NCBI GenBank assembly: GCA_026874595.1
Contig: CM049314.1
Location: forward strand, 62,105,300-62,169,299
Direction of reading: 5' to 3'
Length of the DNA: 64,000 bases
From: Sipunculus nudus
Taxonomy: Eukaryota > Annelida > Sipuncula > Golfingiida > Sipunculidae
The position numbers and the translations under genes are program-made. Below the pieces are notes generated by a model. The model was not told the DNA's origin. It saw only the letters and a program-made list of their open reading frames with translations, and searched no databases. The first letter of the stretch is position 1, and every line of letters begins with the position of its first letter. Below, one piece after another: positions 22,630-32,641 of this stretch.

Positions 22630-25299
22630 ATGCCTAGTTTTCAGAACCTTTTCATAAATTTGCTTTGAAAAAGTTTGTTTATTTAATATTTGAAGAAATG
22701 CTACTTTATCCGAATTGTAGATATTTTCAATCTTTTGAATATGTTCTTTCCAGGCTAGTTGTATTGCGCTCACTAATCCATAGTACTCTCAAATATTTGG
22801 TTTACAATCAAATATTTTGCAACATTCATCAAAATTACAAAATCTAGTTTCACCTTTATCATTAATTATAATATCTCTTATGAATTTTATTCCTTTCTCT
22901 GCCATTGTTCTTATGTAAACCATTTTGTGGTCAAATTTAATATAAGAATTGAACCATATTGCCTGATCTAACAGATTGCTTATTTTCTCCTCCGGTTCGA
23001 AATGGTATATTGCCCTTTTTTAATTGTTTATTATGATTAATATCTATCATTTCTTTCCAATCTTCACTTATTGATATTCCTAAAACTGAAAATGGTTCTC
23101 TAGTAAACAATATGCCTAGGTCTGTAATTATTTTTTCATTATTATTAAGCCTACAACAGTTTCCTAATGGTTTAACTGACGTTTTATCTTTATATATTTT
23201 TAAACCTGATATCCTATGAAATTCATCAAATTCTTTTAGCACTGCTTTAATTAACCTAACACCTCCAGTTATAAATAGTGACATATCATCAGCATATTGT
23301 GTGATCTTATATTCTTTTCCCATATGTATAAAACCTTTAATATTTGTATTTTGTAGTATATTTTCTGCTAAAATTTCAATTGCCCCCCTAGTAACTTTAA
23401 AGAATCTTGAAAACCACCCATTATTAATAACACATGAAGACACATCTGTATACAAAGTATTCACCCAGTTTATGATATTTGGCCCAAAATTGAAAAACTC
23501 CAAAGTTTTTTTTTATAAAATTATGTTCTAAAAATCAAAAGCTTTTTCTAGGTCCACAGATATGATAAGTTTCCATTTGTTTAGTTTGTGCCAGATGCAT
23601 GATAGATGTTATTTTATTAACATTTTCTCCTATGTATCTTCCTTTTATAAAACCTGATTGATCATGATGAATTATATTGTTTAATGTACTCTTTAATCGA
23701 TGAGAAATGCATTTTGCCAAAATTTTATAATCAGTATTGAGTAGTGATATTGGTCTCCAATTTTTTAATTGCTTAGTATCTTTACCTGCTTTGGGAATTA
23801 CAATGATTATACCTTGTTTCCGGGTAATACCCATGTTTCCTGTTTTGAATATGTATTGGACCATCTCCATAAACAATCTGTTTATTTTCTCCCTGAATTT
23901 TAAAATAAAATAATATTTTTACTAAATGTTTTTATTAATATTATTATCTCTTCTTCTGTGACATTTTTTTCTAGTAAACCTCTTGCACATTCATCTATCT
24001 TTTTAATATAAGAAGAACTAAAATCAATATTTTTTTCATCACACACTTTGGAGCTATAAATATTTTGATAATAATTTTGCATTAACTCTAATAACAGGTT
24101 TGTATTTTCAATTTCTCTTCCATCATTGGTACAAAGCTTGTAAATAGCCTTTTTATTGAAATTCCATTTCTCCAAATTAAAAAAAATACTTTGTTGGTTT
24201 TTTACCATCTTCATTCCATGATACTTTACTTCGAATAATGGCTCCAGCTGTTTTACCTTAAATTAATTTCTCAAATTTACTTTTTAGAATATTGTATTTT
24301 TCTTTTGAAAATAAATCTCCATCCTACACTTCCGGCAATAATTTGATCATTTCTTTTTCAACTGACAACATTTCATTTTTAATGTGGCTTTTTTTTCTGA
24401 TGAATACTTTATTGAGGCACCCCTGATTCTACACTTTACAGTATCCCATAACAAACTTGGGTCTGTGTGTGGGTTTTCATCTATAACTGAATCAATATTT
24501 GAATTATTAGTATTAACATACACTTCATCATCCAAAATCCAAAAGAGAGCAGTTTGGCTTCCAAAAGCCAGAACCTCGTTTATTGACTGAAGTCCTAAGA
24601 GATAGTTGAACGGCTAAATGGTCCCTCTTATAGCTATTTTGAATCTGTACATGCTCAACAAAAAGTCTCAGACTCTTAGAAGTTAAAAAATAATCCAATC
24701 TACTTGATGCAGGGGTTGGATTTGAATATACTCTCTCTTATCTGGGTGTAAATATCTCCACACATCCTCTATACTGTGGCTGCTACACCAATCTTTCAGT
24801 ATTTTCCTGGATTGTTTGTGTGTGATTCTATGGCTTCCTAATTTATCTTTATCTTGCTCCATAACCAAATTAAAGTCACCAGCTAATATACATTTCTCAT
24901 TTCCAAGACCATCTATTTTTCTCCAACATTTGTTGAAAAAAAGTAAACTGATCATCATAAGGTCCATATATAACAGCAAGTGTAACCTAATGGTCTCCTA
25001 ATATAATACTACATGCCAAAAATCTACCATTTTCGTCTCTAACAACATCTTTAATTACTATACCTGAACCATTTTTAATGAGAATACACACCCCCTCTGG
25101 CATTCCCCAGCCCAGGAGAAAACAGGACCTTACCTCCCCATTCAGCTTGCCAGAAAGCTTCCATATTCTTTGAAATACGAGTTTCCTGCAAAAGAATGAT
25201 CTGGTCGTCCCTTTTATTCAGCCAATGGAAAACTTCGCGTCGCTTCCTGTACTCTGCCAACCCTCTAACATTCAAGGTCAGTATCTCGATTAAATCCAT
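22630..25299 (-). mobile_element. L1-type LINE ORF2 (endonuclease-RT), degenerate
   Basis: From 25299 leftward the minus strand encodes an APE-type endonuclease start, MDLIEILTLNVRGL, with IILLQETRIS. It continues with an ILAGDFNLVME motif (24979-24683), the connector NPHTDPSLLWDTVKCRIRGA and LEKNVTEEEI. The reverse transcriptase follows, with PKAGKDTKQLKNWRPISLLN and HDQSGFIKGRYIGENV at 23876-23535, then ITQYADDMSLFITGG within 23503-22937. The catalytic YADD is intact. C-terminal text typical of L1 elements ('AEKGIKFIRDII'-like) runs on to about 22.63 kb. Frameshifts and stops break the frame into at least five pieces, so the copy is dead. ORF1 is not adjacent: the bases at 25300-25564 show no ORF1 motifs. 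Confidence 0.88.
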
Positions 25300-25564
25300 A
25301 GTATACTATTAAGATATCTCTAAAATTCAATAGAACACACACATAATCAACTAAGATTAAAAATACAAAAGCAAGGGCCTTGCCAAGAGAATTTGTCTTT
25401 CTTGAGCATCTACTATAGTCCGTTCCATCAACCGTGAAATGCTGTTTTTTCATGTTTTCTTTCTACCTTGATATATAATCAGTGTTCTTAGCGATACGAT
25501 GAATGCCTAGAAAACGACCTAATTTTATATGAAGTCAGTGATAATGTATTAAAAACAACTTACA

Positions 25565-25882
25565 TCACGACGCTGAGGTGTTGTTTACTTTATGTGAGAA
25601 GTGCATAGCCAACTTGTCCAAACTGAACGGCGTTGTATGTGAAATCTTTGCCGTCATAATGGAATGACGTAACCGTGACGTCACGGTCGTCGCGTGAAAT
25701 TTCCTGAATAACGTTATGAATAGGTCAGCTGGTGCCACCGTGTTCAGTAGACCCAGCTGGGCTCCGATATCAAATATTGAATATTTCCCGTCTTTTAACA
25801 TAGTACTCAGAGCCCTGGTCATGGCCAGGCAGGCAGTTTCATTCCTGTAGCATGTTGTCCAACTTGTCATTATATAATACAT
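25565..25882 (-). CDS. Minus-strand ORF crossing the left array border
   Basis: The frame runs MYYIMTSWTTCYRNETACLA ... KDGKYSIFDIGAQLGLLN within array unit 1. After the border near 25742 it enters single-copy sequence. In the single-copy part, a different frame (25721-25604) reads EISRDDRDVTVTSFHYDGKD then FTYNAVQFGQVGYALLT and a stop, directly after a plausible acceptor (gttattcag). That frame looks more protein-like than the continuation of the first. This may be the 3' end of a minus-strand gene whose upstream part was caught in the array. No family recognised; the exon structure is unresolved. Confidence 0.3.
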   Translation of the reverse strand: MYYIMTSWTTCYRNETACLAMTRALSTMLKDGKYSIFDIGAQLGLLNTVAPADLFITLFRKFHATTVTSRLRHSIMTAKISHTTPFSLDKLAMHFSHKVNNTSAS

Positions 25883-25989
25883 CCGACATAAAAGGCATAA
25901 TTATCCTAAAGTGACGCAATTTATATTGCTTATTTTTATCCACGTATCATATGTGTCTGAAGAACATTATTCATCATTGTTACCAGAGC

Positions 25990-26190
25990 CTAAGGTAAAT
26001 TCACTAAAACAGCAGGGAATCCTATTCTAAGATGAGCTATTATATTTTGACAACTTGTAATACGTGGGTAGTACCCTAGTGTCATTGGAGGCGATGTAGG
26101 CATCATGGCCCCATGGCAGCACAAACTGTTGGTAACAAAGCAAGGATTCCAAATTACGAAAATGAAAAGCACCGTCCGTTTAAAAGTCAT
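25990..26190 (-). CDS. Signal-peptide-like ORF, unit 1
   Basis: The ATG at 26190 starts MTFKRTVLFIFVIWNPCFVT, a charged start followed by a hydrophobic core. Then come NS-LCC and a short mature part with 'MMPTSPPMTLGYYPRITSC'. This looks like the first coding exon of a secreted or membrane protein. Possible donors inside it (gtacta at 26077, gttgtc further on) cannot be matched with certainty to an acceptor ahead of the next minus-strand ORF. Unit 1 has an extra T that changes the end of the frame to VLVNLP. Family unknown. Confidence 0.3.
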   Translation of the reverse strand: MTFKRTVLFIFVIWNPCFVTNSLCCHGAMMPTSPPMTLGYYPRITSCQNIIAHLRIGFPAVLVNLP

Positions 26191-26705
26191 GGTATTGATT
26201 TCACAAAATGAATTGTGATTTCAACATAAAAGAACTGGCACATTTATAATATATCAATGTGTCAAACCCCTTTTTTAAATATTGGACTGTTCTAGCCGAG
26301 CTGAAACATGGTCCTATGAAGTTCGATCATTTGTTTATACATCGCCAATACTTTTCATGTCATTGTGACCATGTACAAAATTGGGTTGACGCATCTTCAC
26401 CCATTGTTTAATGGAAATGTAACTAATTTTCCTCCAAATAAAGTTTGATGAACAGGATATGGTGAAACACGTTTCGTTTGTTTATACAGAATGAGGTTGC
26501 CGGGCTTTATTTTAACCACTTCATAGTTTCATTAGTGCTGTTAAACTGCATACATATATAGATATGCGGCGGATGTATCAAGTTTTATGTCCACCGCCGG
26601 TGTGAATCTGTTCAAATTTGAAAAAAAAATGCAACTTTACTTGTCACCTTTACACAAAAGGTTGCGAAAATTTCTATGCAAATCCACGTATTCATGAGTC
26701 CGTGA

Positions 26706-26708
<3 letters not shown>

Positions 26709-26792
<84 letters not shown>
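26709..26792. repeat. (TA)n microsatellite, unit 1
   Basis: Long TA run with one interruption. Its length differs in every unit (32590-32650, 39489-39573, 46422-46482, 54659-54713). Confidence 0.95.
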
Positions 26793-26798
<6 letters not shown>

Positions 26799-27469
26799 GA
26801 GTCAGGCCACTGAAAATGGCCCCAGCCAGTGATCAGAATGGAAGTAGATACAACACATGACATATATTTGTATCCTCATAATATTTAAGATTCTTAAAAT
26901 TAACTCTTGTCTACCAAAGTAAAAAAAAAGGTATCATGAAATATATGCAATAGCCAATCTGCGGTAAAGGCTCAACGTTAATTAATTAAGCCACTCCAGA
27001 TTTGGCTTTTGTTTTAAATTTCATTTTGCACACTATTTAGCCAGCTAAACAGTGTTTTGTTATTTCCTGTAGGAATATAAATTTCAAATTTCACAAGAAA
27101 ACATTGGATATCGTAAAACGTGTATTTTCGGACATCTTTTCATATAATATGCCGACGGCAAGGTGTGTAAATTTTACTAAATTACTAAATCCGTAAAATA
27201 CTCTGATGGGTTACTTTAATTATTATATCTATGAATAAATGATCAGTAAAATTGAATATGTACCTGAAGCTCACATGGAAACATTATAATCTGAAATGGG
27301 GACACCCAGTAAATAGATAAAATCACTGCCTTAGCAGATGGACAAATAATTTTCCACATACAAAAATTACATATCATCGTGTAGGATTTTTGCAGCTGGG
27401 TTGAATGCCGTTAGAATTAAAGGCAGAGGACAAACTAAAAGGGCCTGGGGGCATTTTCAGTGGCCTTAC

Positions 27470-28019
27470 CCATATAATGGCTTCTTGCCACCCCAGTTAT
27501 AATGAACTGGTCGGAATATTCTCCTAACGTCTGACCGTTCCGGGCGTACTTGCAGCGCGATATAGACGATCCCATTTTAAGGTTGGGATGACGCAAGACA
27601 TCAATTATAATGTTTATTCAGGCCCGTAGGTTATGCCTAAATTAAGGCAGAAAGACAATGTTTTCAGAAATAACATTTAATTGGTATGTGGATATAATCA
27701 CTGTATACATAAGTCATAGTTAAAAACATCAGAATTTCCTTTTCCATGGAAAATTGTACAAAAAAAATCAACGCAAGACTAAACAAATATTGTGCTTGTG
27801 ACAGAGGCATTTATGTAAACTTGGCCAGGAAAGGTAATGTGTTCAGATGGCTGTCATTGAGGAGTAGTTTATGAACGAGTTCATTCAAATTAAAAATTTT
27901 AACCCCTGCGGAGCTTGAAATTGACATTGGATTGAATGGACTGTGTGACCTCTGCACAGAGAGCCGCCAGTGATACATTGTAAAAGGTGGTAGTGCGGGG
28001 GGACTTGCCTGGAGAAAAT
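27470..28019 (-). other. Two possible minus-strand exons, unit 1
   Basis: At 28019-27904 a stretch with a good acceptor (tgtttgccctacag) and donor gttaaa reads FYNVSLAALCAEVTQSIQSN in units 2-4 (115 bases). The copy here has one extra base and is shifted. At about 27602-27470 a second stretch ends at the strong donor gtaagg and reads CKYARNGQTLGEYSDQFI then ITGVARSHYMG. No acceptor in a matching phase precedes it. Differences between units there are mostly silent or conservative. Other frames are also open, so coding is only a possibility. The equivalents in unit 2 are 33938-33824 and about 33457-33325. Confidence 0.2.
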
Positions 28020-28385
28020 CTGTAGGGCAAACACGTGTACACAAGTTTTGCCGTTTTAACCTTTAGGCCTAATATTGTTAATAACACTGCTTGAAATCAC
28101 TGATAAGGTCATAAGGATACTAATCTTCCATCGATATTTAAACTATGGGTGTTGGCGGTAAAAATAACACGTTTGAATGTGTACGTCACTGTTATCATCA
28201 AATTCAAGCGATACATGGTTTTTTCGTGATAAATACCGACTCATTGTAGTAAATTTATTGTTGTTGTAAATGTATCAGGTTTTTTGTTATCCTGTCTCTG
28301 AAAAAAGCGTATCAAAGGGAGAGAGCAGGGATGCGATTCATCATTCATGTACAATCATATGATATAACAGGGGCTACATGCATGT

Positions 28386-29219
28386 ATTGATCACGCGCTG
28401 TGAGGTCTTCAAACAGACGCAATGGTCCTTTGTTCATTGCGGTTTTTGCTCCTTTGACCAACACATTTCGGACTGGGCGACTGAAAAGTCTCGCTATTAT
28501 GTGTCGAGGAACATCAGTTTTTTATGCGCCAACTCTGTGTACATTTTCCAGCATATCTGTGATTCCCTGCATCGTGGTTTCCCCCAATAATTTCTCTCTT
28601 GCTATAATTTCAGCTACAATTTTTTTACAGCTCGTTTTTGTTTTCTTTCCCTCCTGATATCCTCATGTTATATTGACGTGAGTGTCTTTCAAGTTCATTC
28701 AGTTTATTCTCCATATTTTCTTCAAGTTTTTTAATTGTTTGGGACAGATTCATATTTTCTTTTACCAGGTTCTCCACGTCACATTTTTGTTTCATTTTCT
28801 GACAAAACACTTTCCAGCCGTTTTTCCATTTCACTTATTGACCCTTGTGAATGTTCTAAACTGTCAACTAGTTCTTCAACCTTCGTTTCTGATGTTTTAC
28901 TTTCAGAGACCAAATTTGTAACCTGGTTCTCTAATTTTGCCACTTTATCTTATAATTTCCTTTCAAATTTGTGAAATGCTTCTAAAATTTCCTTAGTTCA
29001 ATCATTTACTGTTTTGGCTATATACTGTTGGAGCGTGGCACTGGGGGCTGGACTCGGTTCACCGGGAAGGGATTGCTCACCTGGATCGTCGTCCGACATG
29101 ACCGCTTCAGTGTGGTCAGACTGACTCTGTTCATCATTTTCTCCCTGTACACTGACAAAACTATCCAGAGTATTATTCCCTTTACTGTCCTTTTGTTTAT
29201 TCTTCCTATTTCTTGGCAT
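28386..29219 (-). pseudogene. LINE ORF1 remnant, unit 1
   Basis: From the ATG at 29219 the minus strand reads MPRNRKNKQKDSKGNNTLDS and onward, an acidic/proline stretch, then a stop. In other frames it continues with a coiled-coil-like region containing LNELERHSRQYNMRISG, the conserved entry to the RNA-binding domain of L1-type ORF1 proteins. Further on comes PRHIIARLFSRPVRNVLVKG with GPLRLFEDLTAR, the C-terminal signature. Several frameshifts and stops make it non-functional. It is cut at 28386, where unit 1 lacks the segment that follows in units 2-4. Confidence 0.75.
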
Positions 29220-29762
29220 TTTTAAACAGTTTCTGTCCGGGTAATCCTGAAAAACACCTGTTTAATAATCGTCACTGCCAGAGCTCAAACATAGCGTGTC
29301 TGTTCACTGCGCCATGTCAAGCGGAAGTCCCACAATGACTAAACTTTATGCAGTATAAACTGATTAAACAATAAAAAATACTGAGATTAAAAAAAGATTA
29401 ATATGACAAGAGTGAATATGCAACTACGAATTAAGAACACTGGTACCGGTAAAAGTCGTTTATACATATGAATCATATATCTTGTGTACAACTATGAAGC
29501 ATTGCAGCTAATATGTGAGTCTAAAGTAACTTCTTGAAACCAAAAGTGTTTTGTATTAATAATTGCATACCACCTTGGTATATGCTGTAGCGTTATGTTG
29601 AGAAGGGTAGTGGGTCATTGGATATCACGCCCATGTACACGGGCGTTTGGATACAGTTGTCTTTTTTGTTTAATGTATTATGCACTCCATTCAAAAGATC
29701 GAGTACGTTTCTTTCAGCTAACTTTGTGTATAATACAAAATACGTGTCTTTATGCAATCCAG

Positions 29763-29872
29763 AGTTGGAGAGATGAATTTATCTTCTGGAACCCAAATAA
29801 CTATGGAGGAATATCAAGAGTGATTTTGCCGGCAAAGGACGTTAAGAAACCGGATGTTGTCGTTGAAAATAG
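29763..29872 (+). CDS. Cys-loop receptor exon, copy 1
   Basis: A 110-base exon between acceptor tttatgcaatccag and donor gtattt. It encodes SWRDEFIFWNPNNYGGISRV then ILPAKDVKKPDVVVEN, the ligand-binding segment from the loop-D strand to loop A of nicotinic-type subunits. Vertebrate CHRNA7 exon 4 is also 110 bases in the same place. It starts in phase 0 and ends in phase 2; the last two bases AG join the C at 56405 to make Ser. Copy 1 has Lys (AAG) where copies 2-4 and nearly all family members have Trp (WKP, loop A), so it may be non-functional or altered. The frame stays open into both introns by chance; this is not one continuous protein. Confidence 0.8.
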
Positions 29873-30138
29873 GTATTTATTAAACAGTGAAATTGGCTTA
29901 CATTTCTTGTCAGTTTTGTATACCTTAAGACGGACAACCGCACTCCTTAACCCACCACATATGGCCCACAGACGAGCGACATGAACTCATTAAACATCCG
30001 ACGTTTGACTCAAATGGGTTTCACATGGCTCTTATCTAAGTTGTTTCAAGATATTATAGTCTATAACCTCTAACATGAAAGGGTAGTTCGACTTGGCGTG
30101 ATTAAAAAACCGGTATTTTACTGAGTGTATTTGCATCA

Positions 30139-30277
30139 CAGGGGCGTAGCCAGGACTGAGGGAGGGGAGGGTGCCATGATCAGTGGCGGATCCTGAAATT
30201 CGAAAACGGGGGGTGGGTGGGGGGGGGGGTAGCGAAGCTAACATGTAATGGTACTATGAAAAATGTTATATATAAAA

Positions 30278-30313
<36 letters not shown>

Positions 30314-31071
30314 ATTATTATTGTTATTACACGTTATATATTTTAGTGTATGAAAATATATATTTTTTGTTTATTTTCAATTATGAAGGTTAGTTACAGG
30401 TACATGGGGAGGGTACGTGACAGGGTATCCCACTCCCATATTGGGAAGTTTTTTGAATATACTATGTAGAGAGGACATTTTGAAGCAATTTTCACAAAAA
30501 ATGAGGATTTTCTGTTCCCTTATGTCTTTGCCTTAAGTAGTCAAACTGTAGAGAGGTTCAATATTAAACATTTATATTTCTTCAAAATTAGGATATAAAA
30601 TTTCAGTCGTTTTCAAACAAGTCAATGGCACAAAGGCGCAATAACCTTTGTAACTTGCAAAATATTATCTTTTAAATGTAATGCTCGTAGTGAAATAACT
30701 GATCAGTTGAATTTTTTTGTTAAACTTTGCATTTTACCGGGTTCCGTGGTCTCGACAGCACACTGGATTCCTAAGAGCACAGATCGCGAGTTCGAGTACC
30801 GGTATCACCAGAGGAGCCGTAAGATTGTTCCCGGTCGACCCTAACCAGGGCCTGGTGCTCGACCGATCTGCAGCTGTTCATAAATATCCTTATACTCAAC
30901 TAATAAATTTGAAAGTAATAAACTGCAGATAACTTAAATAAAGTCTAATTGTGTAATAATAATACGAAATATGAAAACGAAAATTAATCACGAAAATGGG
31001 GAATTAGATTAAATGAGAAATATTGCAGCTCCGAAGGCGCCACCTCTGGACCCCCAACTGATAGCAAAAGC

Positions 31072-31120
<49 letters not shown>

Positions 31121-31234
31121 TATATATATATATTAGTATTAGATTAAGTGATTTTCCGAAAGGACGGCGAGCACTGGATGCGACCGGGGGGGGGGGGCAT
31201 GGCCCCCTGCGGCCCCCCCTTGGCTACGCCCCTG
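30139..31234. mobile_element. Inverted-repeat DNA element, unit 1
   Basis: The element starts CAGGGGCGTAGCC and ends GGCTACGCCCCTG, with GCATCAC directly repeated just outside (30133-30139 and 31234-31240). The ends resemble hAT-type non-autonomous elements. Inside are G-runs, TA and ATT microsatellites, a second terminal-like word (cagtggcggatcctg at 30180) and a SINE. No transposase is present. Confidence 0.7.
30737..30885 (+). mobile_element. tRNA-derived SINE, unit 1
   Basis: A box-A-like tggtctcgacagcacactgg and a box-B-like gcgagttcgagtacc lie at tRNA spacing. They are followed by a body with 'cggtcgaccctaaccagg' and 'tctgcag'. The body resembles that of the SINE at 58.4 kb. Confidence 0.6.
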
Positions 31235-31736
31235 CATCACTAAATCATACTGCATGCCAGAGGATGATTAACAGATGGTTTAATCAAGCATTGTCTCCCG
31301 GGGTTCTGAGATACCCTTAATCATACACTTGACATGTAATCTAGTCTTTAGCTTATCGGTTCATTAAACCAGTTCATTACACATGCAAAACAATTATCTC
31401 GGATTTGGTACACGTTTCAGCATCTTAAATCATGCATAAATATTTAAATTTTAATATTAGTGCAATTATATTAACAAACAGGTAAAGAAATGACAAATCA
31501 AGTTTGTTTGTGAGAAAAAGAAAGCACTCTTCTCTCTCTCTCTCAGAAAAAAATCATTTACAAATGATATGATACCGAATTGTAAATATTTTATTATGAA
31601 ACGAGAATGGTACGGTTTCAACAATACACGAACATCTTGCGAGGTCTTTTGATTAAGTCTCCTGTAACATTTCTACAGTCTAACTTCAGGCCAAATCGGA
31701 CGGATGCGACAAAGCCTTTTAAATCCAGAGACAACT

Positions 31737-31949
31737 CTAATGTTTATTTGTAAGCAAGGCACTGTCAAGAAATTTATCGTGATTCAGGTTCTTTCGGTCT
31801 TTCAAGTTGTTCAGGAGACCCAGCTGAGCTCCGATATCAAATATTGAATATTTCCCGTCTTTTAACGTAGTACACAGAGCCCTGGTCATGGCCAGGCAGG
31901 CAGTTTCATTCATGTAGCATGTTGTCCAACTTGTCATTATATAATACAT
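31737..31949 (-). CDS. Minus-strand ORF, unit 2
   Basis: Reads SWTTCYMNETACLAMTRALC then KDGKYSIFDIGAQLGLLNNL, ending LLTNKH and a stop; an aataaa word overlaps the end. It lies 122 bases downstream of the signal-peptide-like ORF on the same strand. The TAA that opens the frame and the lack of a clear acceptor leave its exon status open. No family recognised. Confidence 0.25.
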   Translation of the reverse strand: MYYIMTSWTTCYMNETACLAMTRALCTTLKDGKYSIFDIGAQLGLLNNLKDRKNLNHDKFLDSALLTNKH

Positions 31950-32070
31950 CCGACATAAAAGGCATAATTATCCTAAAGTGACGCAATTTATATTGCTTAT
32001 TTTTATCCACGTATCATATGTGTCTGAAGAACATTATTCATCATTGTTACCAGAGCCTAAGGTAAATTCA

Positions 32071-32256
32071 CTAAACAGCAGGGAATCCTATTCTAAGATG
32101 AGCTATTATATTTTGACAACTTGTAATACGTGGGTAGTACCCTAGTGTCATTGGAGGCGATGTAGGCATCATGGCCCCATGGCAGCACAAACTGTTGGTA
32201 ACAAAGCTAGGATTCCAAATTAAGAAAATGAAAAGCACCGTCCGTTTAAAAGTCAT
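32071..32256 (-). CDS. Signal-peptide-like ORF, unit 2
   Basis: The same frame as in unit 1, with FLIWNPSFVTNS in the hydrophobic stretch, ending at TAG after RIGFPAV. Confidence 0.3.
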   Translation of the reverse strand: MTFKRTVLFIFLIWNPSFVTNSLCCHGAMMPTSPPMTLGYYPRITSCQNIIAHLRIGFPAV

Positions 32257-32588
32257 GGTATTGATTTCACAAAATGAATTGTGATTTCAACATAAAAGAA
32301 CTGGCACATTTATAATATATCAATGTGTCAAACCCCTTTTTTAAATATTGGACTGTTCTAGCCGAGCTGAAACATGGTCCTATGAAGTTCGATCATTTGT
32401 TTATACATCGCCAATACTTTTCATGTCCTTGTGACCATGTACAAAATTGGGTTGATGCATCTTCACCCATTGTTTAATGGAAATGTTACTAATTTTCCTC
32501 CAAATAAAGTTTGATGAACAGGATATGGTGAAACACGTTTCGTTTGTTTATACAGAATGAGGTTGCCGGGCTCTATTTTAACCACTTC

Positions 32589-32641
<53 letters not shown>

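Larger units (their letters stand above)
25742..31808 (+). repeat. Tandem array unit 1 (about 6.07 kb)
   Basis: This is the most diverged unit. It lacks about 995 bases present in units 2-4 (34309-35303 in unit 2) and a 65-base segment near 27723. It carries about 180 bases at 26524-26710 that the later units have lost around their TA run. Its left border falls inside the minus-strand ORF rather than at the point where later units join. Confidence 0.9.

Noticed and set aside
26612-26863. Tyrosine-isoleucine repeat frames on both strands, also at 5160, 20378, 37926 and 63149
   Set aside because: They are translations of (TA)n microsatellites.
28378-28921. Plus-strand frames opposite the LINE ORF1 remnant
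   Set aside because: They are antisense shadows of the minus-strand ORF1 remnant, which carries the recognisable motifs.
29595-29984. A 129-codon plus-strand frame around receptor exon copy 1, and its equivalents at 36510, 43432 and 50352
   Set aside because: Only the central 110 bases match the receptor family and are bounded by splice sites. The flanking codons are intron kept open by chance.
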